A DNA stretch of 64,000 bases from Rhodobacter sp. 24-YEA-8 (GCF_900105075.1 NZ_FNSK01000002.1:467001-531000), one strand, 5' to 3'; positions 16,647-25,842 are shown, numbered from the stretch's first letter. Made by a program: numbers and translations. The notes: generated from the sequence alone by a model not told the origin.

Positions 16647-18722
16647 ATGATGAGCATGGACGGAGCGGGCCCGGGCCCGGCACCGCAACGGGCGCGCACG
16701 CGCCTTGCAATCGATGTTGGCGGAACATTTACGGATGTATTTGTTCTGGATGAGAATGGCAATCAGACGGTTGCGAAGGTTCCCAGTACAAAGAACCCGA
16801 TTGACGCAATTATGAATGGTGCCGAGGCTGCCAATATCGACTGGGCGGATGTCGAGCTTTTCACCCATGGCACCACGGTGGCCACCAACGCGCTGATCAC
16901 CCGCAATTTCAAGCCGGTGGCCATGGTCACGACCGAAGGTTTCCGGGATGTGCTGGAAATCGGGCGTGGCACGCGGGAAGACCCCTGGGATGCGTATAAA
17001 GAGGGGACCCCGCCTTATGTGCGCCGCCGTGACCGGTTTGCGGTGAAAGAGCGGATCAATTTCCGCGGTGAGGTTCTGGAGCCTCTGGATGAGGATCGCG
17101 CCCGCGAAATTGCGCGGATCCTGAAAAAGCGCGAGGTTCATGCGGTCGCAGTCTGTTTCATCAATGCCTATGTGAATGGCGCGCATGAATTGCGCATGGC
17201 GGAGATCCTTGCCGAAGTTCTGGGGCCGGATATTGCGATTTCGACCTCGCATGAAACCCATCCCGAGATCTTTGAGGATGACCGGTTCTCGACCACGGTC
17301 GCCAATACCATTCTCGCCCCGATCATCCGCCCCTATGCCCGCGACATTGATCGCCGCACCACCGAAGCTGGCTATGAGGCCGATGTGCTGCTGCTGCATT
17401 CCGGTGGTGGTGTGATGACGCCGGCCACGGCCGAGAAATATGCCGCGCGGCTTGCGGCCTCGGGCATTGCCGCCGGCGCCATCGCCAGCAAATATTTCGC
17501 CGAGCTTTGCGGCTATCAGAACTCCATCGGGCTCGATATGGGCGGCACCTCGGCGGATATCTCGCTGGCCGAGGCCGGCAATATCCGTATGACCGACAAA
17601 TGGGAGGTCGACTGGGGCCATCCGATCTGCTTCCCCTCGATCGAAGTTCTGACCATCGGCGCGGGCGGCGGTTCGATCTCCTGGCTCGACAAGGCGGGGT
17701 CTTTGCGCAACGGGCCGCAATCGGCGGGATCGGTGCCGGGGCCTGCCTGCTATGCGGCGGGCGGCACCGAGCCGACCAATACGGATGCCAATATCATCCT
17801 TGGCCGGGTCGGGACCACGCTGGCGGGGGGCAAGAAATCCCTCAACCGTGATGCGGCGCTGACGGCGATGCACAAGATCGCCGATCCGCTGAAGCTGGAT
17901 CTGGTCGAGGCCTCGCTTGCCACTTTGCGCGTCGCCAATGCCAATATGGCCGATGCGGTGCGGCTGATCTCGATTGCCCGGGGCCATGACCCGCGCGATT
18001 TTGCGCTGGTGGCTTTCGGCGGCGCAGGCCCGTTGCATGGTGTTGATATCGCACGTGAACTCAACATCCCTGTGGTCATCGTGCCGCCCAATCCCGGCGT
18101 GACTTCGGCGGTGGGCTGTATGCTGGTCGATGTGCAGCATGACGTCACCCAGATGTATTTCGAGGATGCCGCCAGCGCGAAGCCCGCAGATGTCGAGGCC
18201 GGCTTCCGCAAGCTGGAGCTGGAAGGCCGTGACCGTCTGGAACGGGATGGCGTGAAGGCGGGCGATATGACCTTCCAGCGCTTTATCGATATGCGTTACC
18301 GGGGGCAGTGGCGTTCGCTTGCGGTGCCGGTGCCGGGGGAAATCACCTCGGTTGAGGAGCCGCTGGCGATCTTCCACAGCGAATATGAAAAGGCGCATAA
18401 CTTCCGCCGTGAGGATTTCCCGGTCGAGATCTACCGCCTGACGGTGCGCGCCATCGGCGTCACGCCGAAGCCGTCTTTCCCGAAGATCACCATCGATCCC
18501 AATGCGAAAGCGGTTCCCAAAGGCACCCGCGAGGCCTGGTTCCACGATCATCCGACCGCGCTGACCACCGCGCTTTACGACCGCGAAACCCTGCCGGCCG
18601 GCGTCACCATCAAAGGCCCCGCCGTCATCGACCAGCTCGATTCGACCACCGTCATCCCGCCCGGTGACGAGGCCTATATCGACGAATGGCTCAACATCCA
18701 GATCCGGCTCGGCGCAGCATAA
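16647..18722 (+). CDS. Hydantoinase/oxoprolinase (acetone carboxylase) family subunit A
   Basis: 691 residues, the usual size of HyuA/AcxA-type ATP-binding subunits. The N-terminal actin-like ATPase motif is LAIDVGGTFTDVFVLD, followed by LFTHGTTVATNALI and the second phosphate-binding motif GLDMGGTSADISLAE. These enzymes phosphorylate a cyclic amide or carbonyl substrate (hydantoins, 5-oxoproline, caprolactam, acetone). The start at 16647 follows AAAGGA. With subunit B and an NCS1 permease downstream, an imported cyclic amide is the more likely substrate. Acetone carboxylase is less likely because no gamma subunit gene follows. Confidence 0.88.
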   Translation: MMSMDGAGPGPAPQRARTRLAIDVGGTFTDVFVLDENGNQTVAKVPSTKNPIDAIMNGAEAANIDWADVELFTHGTTVATNALITRNFKPVAMVTTEGFRDVLEIGRGTREDPWDAYKEGTPPYVRRRDRFAVKERINFRGEVLEPLDEDRAREIARILKKREVHAVAVCFINAYVNGAHELRMAEILAEVLGPDIAISTSHETHPEIFEDDRFSTTVANTILAPIIRPYARDIDRRTTEAGYEADVLLLHSGGGVMTPATAEKYAARLAASGIAAGAIASKYFAELCGYQNSIGLDMGGTSADISLAEAGNIRMTDKWEVDWGHPICFPSIEVLTIGAGGGSISWLDKAGSLRNGPQSAGSVPGPACYAAGGTEPTNTDANIILGRVGTTLAGGKKSLNRDAALTAMHKIADPLKLDLVEASLATLRVANANMADAVRLISIARGHDPRDFALVAFGGAGPLHGVDIARELNIPVVIVPPNPGVTSAVGCMLVDVQHDVTQMYFEDAASAKPADVEAGFRKLELEGRDRLERDGVKAGDMTFQRFIDMRYRGQWRSLAVPVPGEITSVEEPLAIFHSEYEKAHNFRREDFPVEIYRLTVRAIGVTPKPSFPKITIDPNAKAVPKGTREAWFHDHPTALTTALYDRETLPAGVTIKGPAVIDQLDSTTVIPPGDEAYIDEWLNIQIRLGAA

Positions 18723-18753
18723 GCGCGCCCCCCAACATCAGGAGGATCCCGGC

Positions 18754-20841
18754 ATGACCGGCAAAAAACAATCTCTCAGCCTTTCCGACAAGGGCATCCA
18801 GTTCCCGCCGCCCCCCGAACAGCGGATGACCGAGTTCAAGTCGCAGCTTGATCCGATCACCTTCGAGGTGCTGCGCAACGCCTTCGTCAATATCGTTGAC
18901 CAGATGGCCGAGCAGCTTTTGCGCACCTGCTATTCCTTCGTGATCTATTGCCGCGATTTCTCATCCGGCCTCAGCGATCCCGAGGGCAATCTGGTGATGC
19001 AGGGCACCGGCGATATCGCCGCCCATGTCGGCACGCTGCATTACACCTGTAAGGCGGTGATCGAGGATTTCGAGGGAGATATCCATCCCGGCGACGTCTT
19101 CATCATCAATGATCCGTTCCGCGGCGGCAGCCATTTCAACGATACCCGCATCCTGCGCCCGATGTTTTATGAGGGCGAACTGATCGGCTGGTCCCAGGCC
19201 AATGGTCACTGGGCCGATATGGGGGGCGCGACGCCGGGATCGTTCAACATCACCGCGCTTGACCATATGGGCGAGGGGCTGCGCATCACGCCGACCCGCG
19301 TCTGGAGCAAAGGTGTCTGGCTGGAAGACGTGGCGAAGATGATCGCCAACAACACCCGCAACCCGGGCGATGTGATCGGCGATATGCAGGCCCAGGCCGA
19401 GGCGACCGCCGTGGCCGAACGCGAAATCCTGCGGCTTTGCGGCAAATATGGCGTCGAAACCATCAAGATCGCCTTCCGCGAAGTGCAGGACTGGGTCGAG
19501 GTGCTGATGCGCCAGCGCCTGGCCGAACTGCCCGACGGCACCTGGTATGCCGAGGATTATATCGATCAGGATCCCAAGCTCGAAGAAGGGCTGATCCCGA
19601 TCAAGATCAAGTTCACCATCGAAGGCAATCACGCGCATTACGACCTTTCCGGTTCGCATCCGCAGATCTCGACCTTCCTCAACGCGGCTTATGGCGGGTC
19701 TTTCGCGGGGATCGTCGCGGGCACGAAATACCAGTTCCCGGATCTGCCGCTGAATTCGGGCCTCTACCGCGCGGTCACCGTCAATGTGGGCGAGCCGGGC
19801 ACGGTGGTGAATGCCAACTGGCCCAGCCCCTGCGCCGGATTCTGTTCCGGCCCGTTCGAGAAACTGATGAATTCGGTCTTCGGGCTCTGGGCCGATATCA
19901 TGCCCGAACGCACCATGGGCTGCGCCTTTAACCTGGAATATCTGCTGGTCGGCGGGCGTGACACCAGGATCGAGGGCAAGCCCTATTTCATGTGGTATGA
20001 CTGGATGGCTGGTGGCTGGGGCGGCCGGAACGGGCGCGATGGCTTTAACGCCACCGCACCTGTCTTTGGCGCGCAATATGGTATCCAGCCGCTTGAGGGC
20101 CAGGAGCGGCTCGCGCCCGTTCTGACCAAATGCCATGATTTCGTGCAGGATTCCGCCGGACCCGGCGAATCCCGCGGCGGGCTTGGCGCCGAAAAAGGTG
20201 GCTCGGTCTTTGAGGGCGAACGCATCGTCGTCTCCTATTGCTGCGACCGCGAACGCTCGGTCACCTGGGGGATGTGGGGTGGCCTGCCCTCGATCCCGCA
20301 TGGCGTCTGGCTGAACAAGGGGACAGAGCGCGAGCGCTATCTCGGCTCGATCTTCTCGAACCTGCCGATCGAGCTTGATGACGTCTTCACCCGCCCTTCG
20401 GCCGGGGGAGGCGGGGTGGGTGACCCCCTGCTGCGCGATCCGGCTCTGGTCTGCGAAGATGTGGCTGACGAATATGTCAGTGTGCGGCGGGCACAGATCG
20501 ACTATGGCGTGGTCATCCGCGTCGTCGATGCCGATCTCGCGCAATATGAGGTCGACGAGGCTGCAACAATGGCCGAACGCGCCCGGATCGCCGCCGAACG
20601 CCCCGGCTGGCTCGACACGGATCCCGCCGAAGTCGCGGCGCGCTACCGCGCGGGCGAGTTCAACGAGATGGATTGCGTCCGGCAATATGGCGTCATCCTT
20701 GACTGGGGCAATGGCGAGCTTCTCGCCAATACAACCACCCAGTTCCGCGAAATGATGAAGCGCCGCGTCCTGCCCTATTGGGGCAAAACGCTCGCGGTGC
20801 TGAGCGAGGAGGCCGGCGAACGCCTGAAAGCAGCCGCCTGA
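18754..20841 (+). CDS. Hydantoinase/oxoprolinase family subunit B
   Basis: 695 residues with the HyuB signature at the start (LDPITFEVLRNAFVNIVDQM). GDVFIINDPFRGGSHFNDTR and GNHAHYDLSGSHPQ are conserved family segments, as is the glycine-rich PSAGGGGVGDPLLRDP near the C-terminus. It is longer than most N-methylhydantoinase B subunits (about 590) and nearer the acetone/acetophenone carboxylase type. An AGGAGG site lies 9 nt before the ATG, 31 nt after hyuA. Confidence 0.88.
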   Translation: MTGKKQSLSLSDKGIQFPPPPEQRMTEFKSQLDPITFEVLRNAFVNIVDQMAEQLLRTCYSFVIYCRDFSSGLSDPEGNLVMQGTGDIAAHVGTLHYTCKAVIEDFEGDIHPGDVFIINDPFRGGSHFNDTRILRPMFYEGELIGWSQANGHWADMGGATPGSFNITALDHMGEGLRITPTRVWSKGVWLEDVAKMIANNTRNPGDVIGDMQAQAEATAVAEREILRLCGKYGVETIKIAFREVQDWVEVLMRQRLAELPDGTWYAEDYIDQDPKLEEGLIPIKIKFTIEGNHAHYDLSGSHPQISTFLNAAYGGSFAGIVAGTKYQFPDLPLNSGLYRAVTVNVGEPGTVVNANWPSPCAGFCSGPFEKLMNSVFGLWADIMPERTMGCAFNLEYLLVGGRDTRIEGKPYFMWYDWMAGGWGGRNGRDGFNATAPVFGAQYGIQPLEGQERLAPVLTKCHDFVQDSAGPGESRGGLGAEKGGSVFEGERIVVSYCCDRERSVTWGMWGGLPSIPHGVWLNKGTERERYLGSIFSNLPIELDDVFTRPSAGGGGVGDPLLRDPALVCEDVADEYVSVRRAQIDYGVVIRVVDADLAQYEVDEAATMAERARIAAERPGWLDTDPAEVAARYRAGEFNEMDCVRQYGVILDWGNGELLANTTTQFREMMKRRVLPYWGKTLAVLSEEAGERLKAAA

Positions 20842-20856
20842 AAAGCATCACTGTCC

Positions 20857-20890
20857 AGGGCGGCGGGATCATCCGCCGCCCTGTTTCTGA
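20857..20890 (+). terminator. Hairpin after hyuB
   Basis: A perfect 10-bp stem AGGGCGGCGG-GATCAT-CCGCCGCCCT followed by GTTTCTG. The U-run is weak, so it may only partly separate hyuB from the permease gene. A second 8-bp stem (TGACCAGG/CCTGGTCA) lies at 20978-21000. Confidence 0.6.
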
Positions 20891-21115
20891 ACTGATCTGC
20901 CAGACAAGACCAAATTCAGACGGATACCGGTTTTCCACTGCGGCCTCAGGGGATTTCGCCAGCCTGCCCGTCCTGAGTGACCAGGGGCGAAACCTGGTCA
21001 GGGCAGCCCGCGAATGACTTGTGGCACATGGCCTGACGATCCGCCAGGCGACGCCTCTTCTCTGCTTACAGCCGGTTTTCCGATTTCAGAGAAACCCCAT
21101 GAGGAGCTGGAATTC

Positions 21116-22744
21116 ATGAGCACTGCCAGAACATATCCTGCCCCCGACATCATTTACCATGACGAGCCCGAGGTGCTGCGCGAGGCCGCAGCGGAAGATT
21201 TCTCGCTGCATATCGTGCCGCCCAGCTGGCGAAGTTCACGCTTTTCGCTCTCGATGGCCTGGTTCGGGCTGATGAGCGCGATGTTCTGGGTGGTTGTCGG
21301 CAGTATGGTCGCCCTGACGGTCGGCACCATCAACACCCTGATCGGGATCGCACTTTCGACCATCGTCTACGGCATCCTTTGCGGCATTGCCGCGCGCTTC
21401 GCCGCCCGCAGCGGCACCAGCGTCGCGCTGTTTTCCCGCGCGGTGTTCGGCCAGGTCGGCGCCACCTTCGCCGCGCTGCTCTTTGGGGTCACGATCACCT
21501 ATTATGCCATCGCCGAAGGCTCGATCGTCGCCATCGCGCTGCAGGATTACTTTGGCGGCCCGATCAGCCTCTGGTATTTCATCGTCTGCCTTTACAGCGC
21601 GCCCCTTGTAATGCGCGGTGTCAGGACCTGGCTTGACCGGATCAATGGCATTCTGCTGCCGCTTTATGTGTTCGGGTTGGTCGCCTGTGTGATCTGGGCG
21701 ACCGCGAAACATGGATATTCCGGGGCCTGGCTGACCCAGATGCCTGTTGGCGGTGTCGATGCCGGCGTCCCTGGCTGGTGGTTCGCCTTCACGGTCTATA
21801 TGGGCGTCTGGGTCGTGGTGATGATGACCTGGGATGTCGCCCGCTTTGGCCGCAAGGAAGACGCGCCTTTCAACGGACGCATCACCTTTGGCATTCCCTT
21901 CTATGTGGTCACGCTGCTGATCAATGGGGCGGTCGGCATGTTCATCACCTTCACCATTCCGATTGAAGGCGCGCTGAGCGAGACCTCGGCGATCATCGGC
22001 ATTGTCGCGCTGATGGGGCCTTTCGGAGTGCTGCTGGTCTGGGCCAGTCAGACCCGGATCAACACCATCAATTTCTACCTGTCGTCGACCAATATGCAGA
22101 ACTTCTTCGCAAGGGCCTTCAAGATATCCTGGCCGCGGACGGTCTGGGTCGGGATCATGACGGTGGTTATCTTTCTTGTGATGCTGACCGATGTCTTTGG
22201 CTATCTGCTGCTGACGCTGCAATTCCAGGGCGTGATCATCGTGGCCTGGGTGGGCGTCGCCATGACGCATATCGCCTGGTGCGGTCTGCGCGGCATCAGG
22301 GCGGATCAGCTGGAGTTCCGGCCGGGCAGGGTGCCTCTGGTCAATCCGGGCGGTCTAGGGGCCTGGGTCATTGCCTCGGCCACCGGCTGCCTGATGATGG
22401 TCTTTGGCGGCAGTTTTGGCGGGGTCTGGGCGCCTCCGGTCACACTGGGCATCGCGGTGGTGATCTATGCGGCCTCGCTGATGGTGGCGCAACGCAACTG
22501 GTTTGTCGAGGAACGGCCCGGTGATCCCCGCAAGGAGGTCGATGATCCCTGGCAGGCGCGCATCCGCTGCCACCATTGCCATCAGGCCTATATCGCGCAT
22601 GAGATGGACCGCGACCCTTCCGCCGGCCATGAGCCGATCTGCCTGGCCTGTGCCTCGGATCGCAGCGAATTTCTGGTTGCGGCCCGTGCCGAGGCGCGCA
22701 CCAGCAGCGGAAATCTGAGCATGGAGGAACTGGTCAGACAGTAA
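21116..22744 (+). CDS. NCS1 family permease with C-terminal Cys4 tail
   Basis: 542 residues with about twelve membrane segments and the NCS1 (cytosine/allantoin/hydantoin permease) layout: PPSWRSSRFSLSMAWFGLMS at the first helix and a central TWDVARFGRKED loop. The last 65 residues are unusual: CHHC (485-488) and CLAC (509-512), 20 residues apart, form a zinc-ribbon-like motif on what should be the cytoplasmic tail. The start at 21116 follows GAGGAG. Its place after hyuAB suggests it imports their substrate. Confidence 0.88.
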   Translation: MSTARTYPAPDIIYHDEPEVLREAAAEDFSLHIVPPSWRSSRFSLSMAWFGLMSAMFWVVVGSMVALTVGTINTLIGIALSTIVYGILCGIAARFAARSGTSVALFSRAVFGQVGATFAALLFGVTITYYAIAEGSIVAIALQDYFGGPISLWYFIVCLYSAPLVMRGVRTWLDRINGILLPLYVFGLVACVIWATAKHGYSGAWLTQMPVGGVDAGVPGWWFAFTVYMGVWVVVMMTWDVARFGRKEDAPFNGRITFGIPFYVVTLLINGAVGMFITFTIPIEGALSETSAIIGIVALMGPFGVLLVWASQTRINTINFYLSSTNMQNFFARAFKISWPRTVWVGIMTVVIFLVMLTDVFGYLLLTLQFQGVIIVAWVGVAMTHIAWCGLRGIRADQLEFRPGRVPLVNPGGLGAWVIASATGCLMMVFGGSFGGVWAPPVTLGIAVVIYAASLMVAQRNWFVEERPGDPRKEVDDPWQARIRCHHCHQAYIAHEMDRDPSAGHEPICLACASDRSEFLVAARAEARTSSGNLSMEELVRQ

Positions 22745-22765
22745 ACAAGGCGCATCCCGAGACCT

Positions 22766-22792
22766 GGGCCGCATCTGATGCGGCCCTTTTTT
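22766..22792 (+). terminator. Rho-independent terminator after NCS1 permease
   Basis: GGGCCGCAT-CTG-ATGCGGCCC followed by TTTTTT, 22 nt after the permease stop codon. Confidence 0.9.
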
Positions 22793-22902
22793 GTGACGCC
22801 TGGCCATCCCCATATGCGGGAGCGCGCTGTGACGGGCGTCGCGGTTCTGCCGGTTGGCTCTGGAAAGGCGTCACTGCGGAATTTCCGGGGGGCTGGTGTC
22901 CG

Positions 22903-22921
22903 GTACGGGCAGAGCCCGTAC
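22903..22921. other. Short perfect inverted repeat
   Basis: GTACGGGC-AGA-GCCCGTAC, a tight hairpin between the permease terminator and the DUF4394 terminator. No function is assigned. Confidence 0.4.
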
Positions 22922-22939
22922 GGGGGAGACCCGGGAAAA

Positions 22940-22976
22940 CACAAGCGGCCCGAAAGCCTTAAGCTTCGGGCCGCGT
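22940..22976 (-). terminator. Terminator of the sigma/fasciclin operon
   Basis: On the minus strand, GCGGCCCGAAG and CTTTCGGGCCGC pair around a short AT-containing loop and are followed by TTGTGTTTT. It lies 35 nt after the DUF4394 stop codon. Confidence 0.75.
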
Positions 22977-23010
22977 CACTCATACAGAACTGAACTCCTG
23001 CACTGGTTAC

Positions 23011-23772
23011 TTACATCCCGGGCAGGATGGCGATGTCACGGACATTCGCGCCATCGATGCGGCCTGCCTCAGTGGTGGCGCCGGTTTCCAGGTTGACCGA
23101 ATGGAAGCCCCCCTCGACGACCAGCCAGGCCGCATTGCCACCCTTGCCATCCGAGGCGATGTCGAACCCTGCCTCGGCCGGCTTCACGCCGATCTCGCCC
23201 ACCGGGTTCAGTGTGCCGTCATTTGGCGGATCCTGAAGCACCAGCCAGCCGGCAGCCCCGTCGATATTGAAGAGCTGGGTTTTCTCGGCGCCCTTGTAGG
23301 AATTGGTATAGGCCCCGGCGATGATGTTCGGTGCGGTGCCATCGGCGTAAGCGTGGCTGCCATCGGTCACCACTTCGCCGGTCTCGACCGTCACGCGCAG
23401 GCTGGTGCCATCGCTGCCCATCACCCGCAATTTATCGGCAACCGGGTTGAAATCGACGGTGGCCGCGACGCCATCTGCCAGCCTGGTGGCCAGCGTGCTG
23501 ACCTTTGTCGCCACGCCGGTTTTAGGGTCAATGGTGGCGAGGGTGCCATCGGCAAAGACCCCGTACAGCATGCCATCCGCCGGGCGTATATCGATGCCGA
23601 GCAGGCGTCCCTCGACGCCGGTCACAGTTACGCCGCCGGTGCGGGTCCAGCTTTCGGTGTCGAGCCAGTGCAACTCGTTTTCACCCGAAAGGCCGACAAC
23701 TGAGGCAGCCATGGCCGGCGCGGCGAGGGCAGAGAGCAAGAGGCCCGCAGTGACCGATTTGATCGCATTCAT
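23011..23772 (-). CDS. DUF4394 domain secreted protein
   Basis: 253 residues with a signal peptide (KSVTAGLLLSALAAPAMAAS). The mature part has the beta-propeller-like DUF4394 pattern: VVGLSGENELHWLDTES, LLGIDIRPADGMLYGVFADG and VDFNPVADKLRVMGSDGTSL. Function is unknown; members are exported and often sit near ECF sigma factors or fasciclin genes. It is the last gene of the ECF-associated run. Confidence 0.85.
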   Translation of the reverse strand: MNAIKSVTAGLLLSALAAPAMAASVVGLSGENELHWLDTESWTRTGGVTVTGVEGRLLGIDIRPADGMLYGVFADGTLATIDPKTGVATKVSTLATRLADGVAATVDFNPVADKLRVMGSDGTSLRVTVETGEVVTDGSHAYADGTAPNIIAGAYTNSYKGAEKTQLFNIDGAAGWLVLQDPPNDGTLNPVGEIGVKPAEAGFDIASDGKGGNAAWLVVEGGFHSVNLETGATTEAGRIDGANVRDIAILPGM

Positions 23773-23883
23773 CGGAAAGTTCCTTCTTTGGTTGGGGTTT
23801 GCCGGTCATCCCGGCGATAACGGGCCATGTCCGTGCGGGAGGGAGAGACCGCGCGAAACATGGCCCGGTCTGTGCCGGAGGGA

Positions 23884-24441
23884 TCAGCCCTTCGGCAGCA
23901 GAACCTTGTCGATGACGTGGATCACGCCATTGGACTGGATCACGTCGGCGATGGTGACATTGGCTACGCCGCCGGTTTCATCGGTCAGGGTAACCATGCC
24001 ATCTTTGGCTTCGGCGGTGATTTTGCACCCTCCGAGCGTCTCGATCACATGCTTGCCGCCATCATCGGCCACCATCTTCTGCACATCGGCTGCCAGTGCC
24101 TTGGCACCGACGACATGGCAGGTCAGCACCTTGACCAGCATCTCTTTGTTCTCGGGTTTCAGCAGGGTCTCGACGGTTCCCGCTGGCAGTGCCTCGAAAG
24201 CGGCATTGGTGGGGGCGAAGACGGTGAAGGGCCCTTTGCCCTGCAGCGTCTCGCCAAGGCCGGCTGCCGTCACAGCGGCGACCAGCGTGGTGTGATCCGC
24301 CGAGTTCATGGCGTTCTCGACGATGTTTTTATCGGCGAACATCGCAGCGCCGCCGACTTTCGGATTGTCCTGGGCCAGTGCCGCCCCGGCTGTTGCCAGT
24401 GCGAAGCATCCGGCGATGACTGCTTTGGTAAGGGTCTTCAT
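23884..24441 (-). CDS. Fasciclin (FAS1) domain secreted protein
   Basis: 185 residues with a signal peptide (MKTLTKAVIAGCFALATAGA). A single FAS1 domain is shown by TTLVAAVTAAGLGETLQGKG, FTVFAPTNAAFEALPAG and the C-terminal VIQSNGVIHVIDKVLLP, the H2 motif of the family. FAS1 domains act in adhesion or as secreted scaffolds. The ATG at 24441 follows GGGAGGAAG; an upstream in-frame start lies before the ribosome site. It is between the anti-sigma gene and the DUF4394 gene, all on the same strand. Confidence 0.9.
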   Translation of the reverse strand: MKTLTKAVIAGCFALATAGAALAQDNPKVGGAAMFADKNIVENAMNSADHTTLVAAVTAAGLGETLQGKGPFTVFAPTNAAFEALPAGTVETLLKPENKEMLVKVLTCHVVGAKALAADVQKMVADDGGKHVIETLGGCKITAEAKDGMVTLTDETGGVANVTIADVIQSNGVIHVIDKVLLPKG

Positions 24442-24586
24442 CTGACTTCCTCCCGGAAATGTCGATCCCGTTGATCGGGGGACACAGGAAGTCACGGATG
24501 CGGGTTGCAGAAAGTTTCAGACCGGTGCGATTTTTTTATAAAGCCTTAGAGCCGCGCCGAAATCTGTCACGCTCAGACCACCGGTA

Positions 24587-25291
24587 TCAGATGTCGAGAA
24601 GGTCGCCCACAGCGAGAACAGGCCCTGTCGGCTGCCCGGTGGGAGAGCCGCCGGGCGGCTCCAGGCTGATTGCCATATGCGCGGCCGTGGTCATCAATGC
24701 GCGGATCTGGTCGGTGGTCCCGACCCGTGTCGACACACCCGCCGGGATCACGCCAAGCGAGACGGGCGCTTCGGCGCCGCGCGCAATCCAGAGCTGGAAA
24801 TCGCGCCCTTCGACCGGGTCGCCGGTCATATGGGCCAGGCTGACACTGCCCGTGGCCGCATCATAAAGCACCAGATAGGTCACGCTGCTGCCCTCGGCGG
24901 TCAGAGACGCGGCAAGCCGGTCGGTTGCCGCCGGGGGGGACAGGGCCGGCAGGGTCACCGCGGCAAGAAAAGCCACGGTCGCCGCCCCCGCGAGCCCGCG
25001 CCAGAGCGCAAGACTTGACCAGATCCCGCGCCGGGCCGGCACGTTTCCGAAAAGCCGCAGATCCAGGGCGCGTTTCACGGCTGGCGGCAGGTCGGCCGGG
25101 ACGAACCCTTCGGCCATCGGAGACAGTCGCTCCTCCCATTCGGCGACAAGCCGGGCAAACCCCGTATCGGTTTCGACCCGGCGGGCAAGCTCTGCCTGCA
25201 GCGCAACGGGCAGGCCGCCCAGCACGAATTCGGCGGCCAGAAGCTCGTCGCCGCCTTCGGTGAAATCCTTGTCCATATCGGTGTCGCTCAT
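24587..25291 (-). CDS. Anti-sigma factor, RskA family
   Basis: 234 residues. The cytoplasmic N-terminal part (ELLAAEFVLGGLPVALQAEL, a zinc-less anti-sigma helix bundle) binds the sigma factor. One membrane segment lies near residue 100-120 (WRGLAGAATVAFLAAVTLPAL), and the periplasmic RskA domain contains DFQLWIARGAEAPVSLGVIP. I chose the ATG at 25291, which overlaps the sigma stop codon as ATGA with AGGAG 11 nt upstream. The GTG at 25303 sits directly on that site. Confidence 0.9.
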   Translation of the reverse strand: MSDTDMDKDFTEGGDELLAAEFVLGGLPVALQAELARRVETDTGFARLVAEWEERLSPMAEGFVPADLPPAVKRALDLRLFGNVPARRGIWSSLALWRGLAGAATVAFLAAVTLPALSPPAATDRLAASLTAEGSSVTYLVLYDAATGSVSLAHMTGDPVEGRDFQLWIARGAEAPVSLGVIPAGVSTRVGTTDQIRALMTTAAHMAISLEPPGGSPTGQPTGPVLAVGDLLDI

Positions 25292-25842
25292 CTCTGCAGA
25301 CACTCCTTCAGCCGCATAAGGCTGCGTCTCAGCCAGGTTCGCATCGTGTTCAGCGGCACATCATGGCGGGCGGCCAGATCGGCATAGCTGTCGCCCTCCA
25401 GATAGGCCGACCGCACGGCATCGGCCCGCCCGGCCTCCAGCTCATCCAGACAGTCGTCAAGCTGCCGCCGCGCTCCTGCTGCAACGGCGCGGGCCTCAGG
25501 CCCCGGTGCCGGATCACGGATCTCCAGGGCCACATCATCGATCGCAGAGGCCGCTTCCCGCCTTGCGCGCAGCCGGTCGATGGCCTGATGCCGGGCAACC
25601 GCAATCAGCCAGGACATCGGGCTTTGCCCGGTCACCGCAAACCTGTCCGCTCTGAGCCAGATCTTGATGAACACGTCCTGCACCGCCTCCTCGGCCTCTG
25701 CCCTGTCTTTCAAGACACGAAGGCAGGTGCCAAAAAGTTTCGCGGAGGTTGAGCTGTAGAGCATATTGAACGCAACCCGGTCCCGAAGGGCCACCCTGAG
25801 GATCAGAGCAGAGATGTGGTCACGGGTAGGGTCAGATGTCAT
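25288..25842 (-). CDS. ECF RNA polymerase sigma factor
   Basis: 184 residues. Region 2 is YSSTSAKLFGTCLRVLKDRA followed by EAEEAVQDVFIKIWLRADRF and SPMSWLIAVARHQAIDRLRA; region 4 is VRSAYLEGDSYADLAARHDV followed by PLNTMRTWLRRSLMRLKECL. It is paired with the overlapping RskA-type anti-sigma gene, so it is held at the membrane until a signal releases it. The probable regulon includes its own operon and the fasciclin and DUF4394 genes. Confidence 0.92.
   Translation of the reverse strand: MTSDPTRDHISALILRVALRDRVAFNMLYSSTSAKLFGTCLRVLKDRAEAEEAVQDVFIKIWLRADRFAVTGQSPMSWLIAVARHQAIDRLRARREAASAIDDVALEIRDPAPGPEARAVAAGARRQLDDCLDELEAGRADAVRSAYLEGDSYADLAARHDVPLNTMRTWLRRSLMRLKECLQR

Noticed and set aside
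16629-18551. 640-codon minus-strand frame opposite hyuA
   Set aside because: Antisense shadow of a clear HyuA gene, without a recognisable domain.
18961-20685. 574-codon minus-strand frame opposite hyuB
   Set aside because: Antisense shadow of HyuB, with shadow-type composition.
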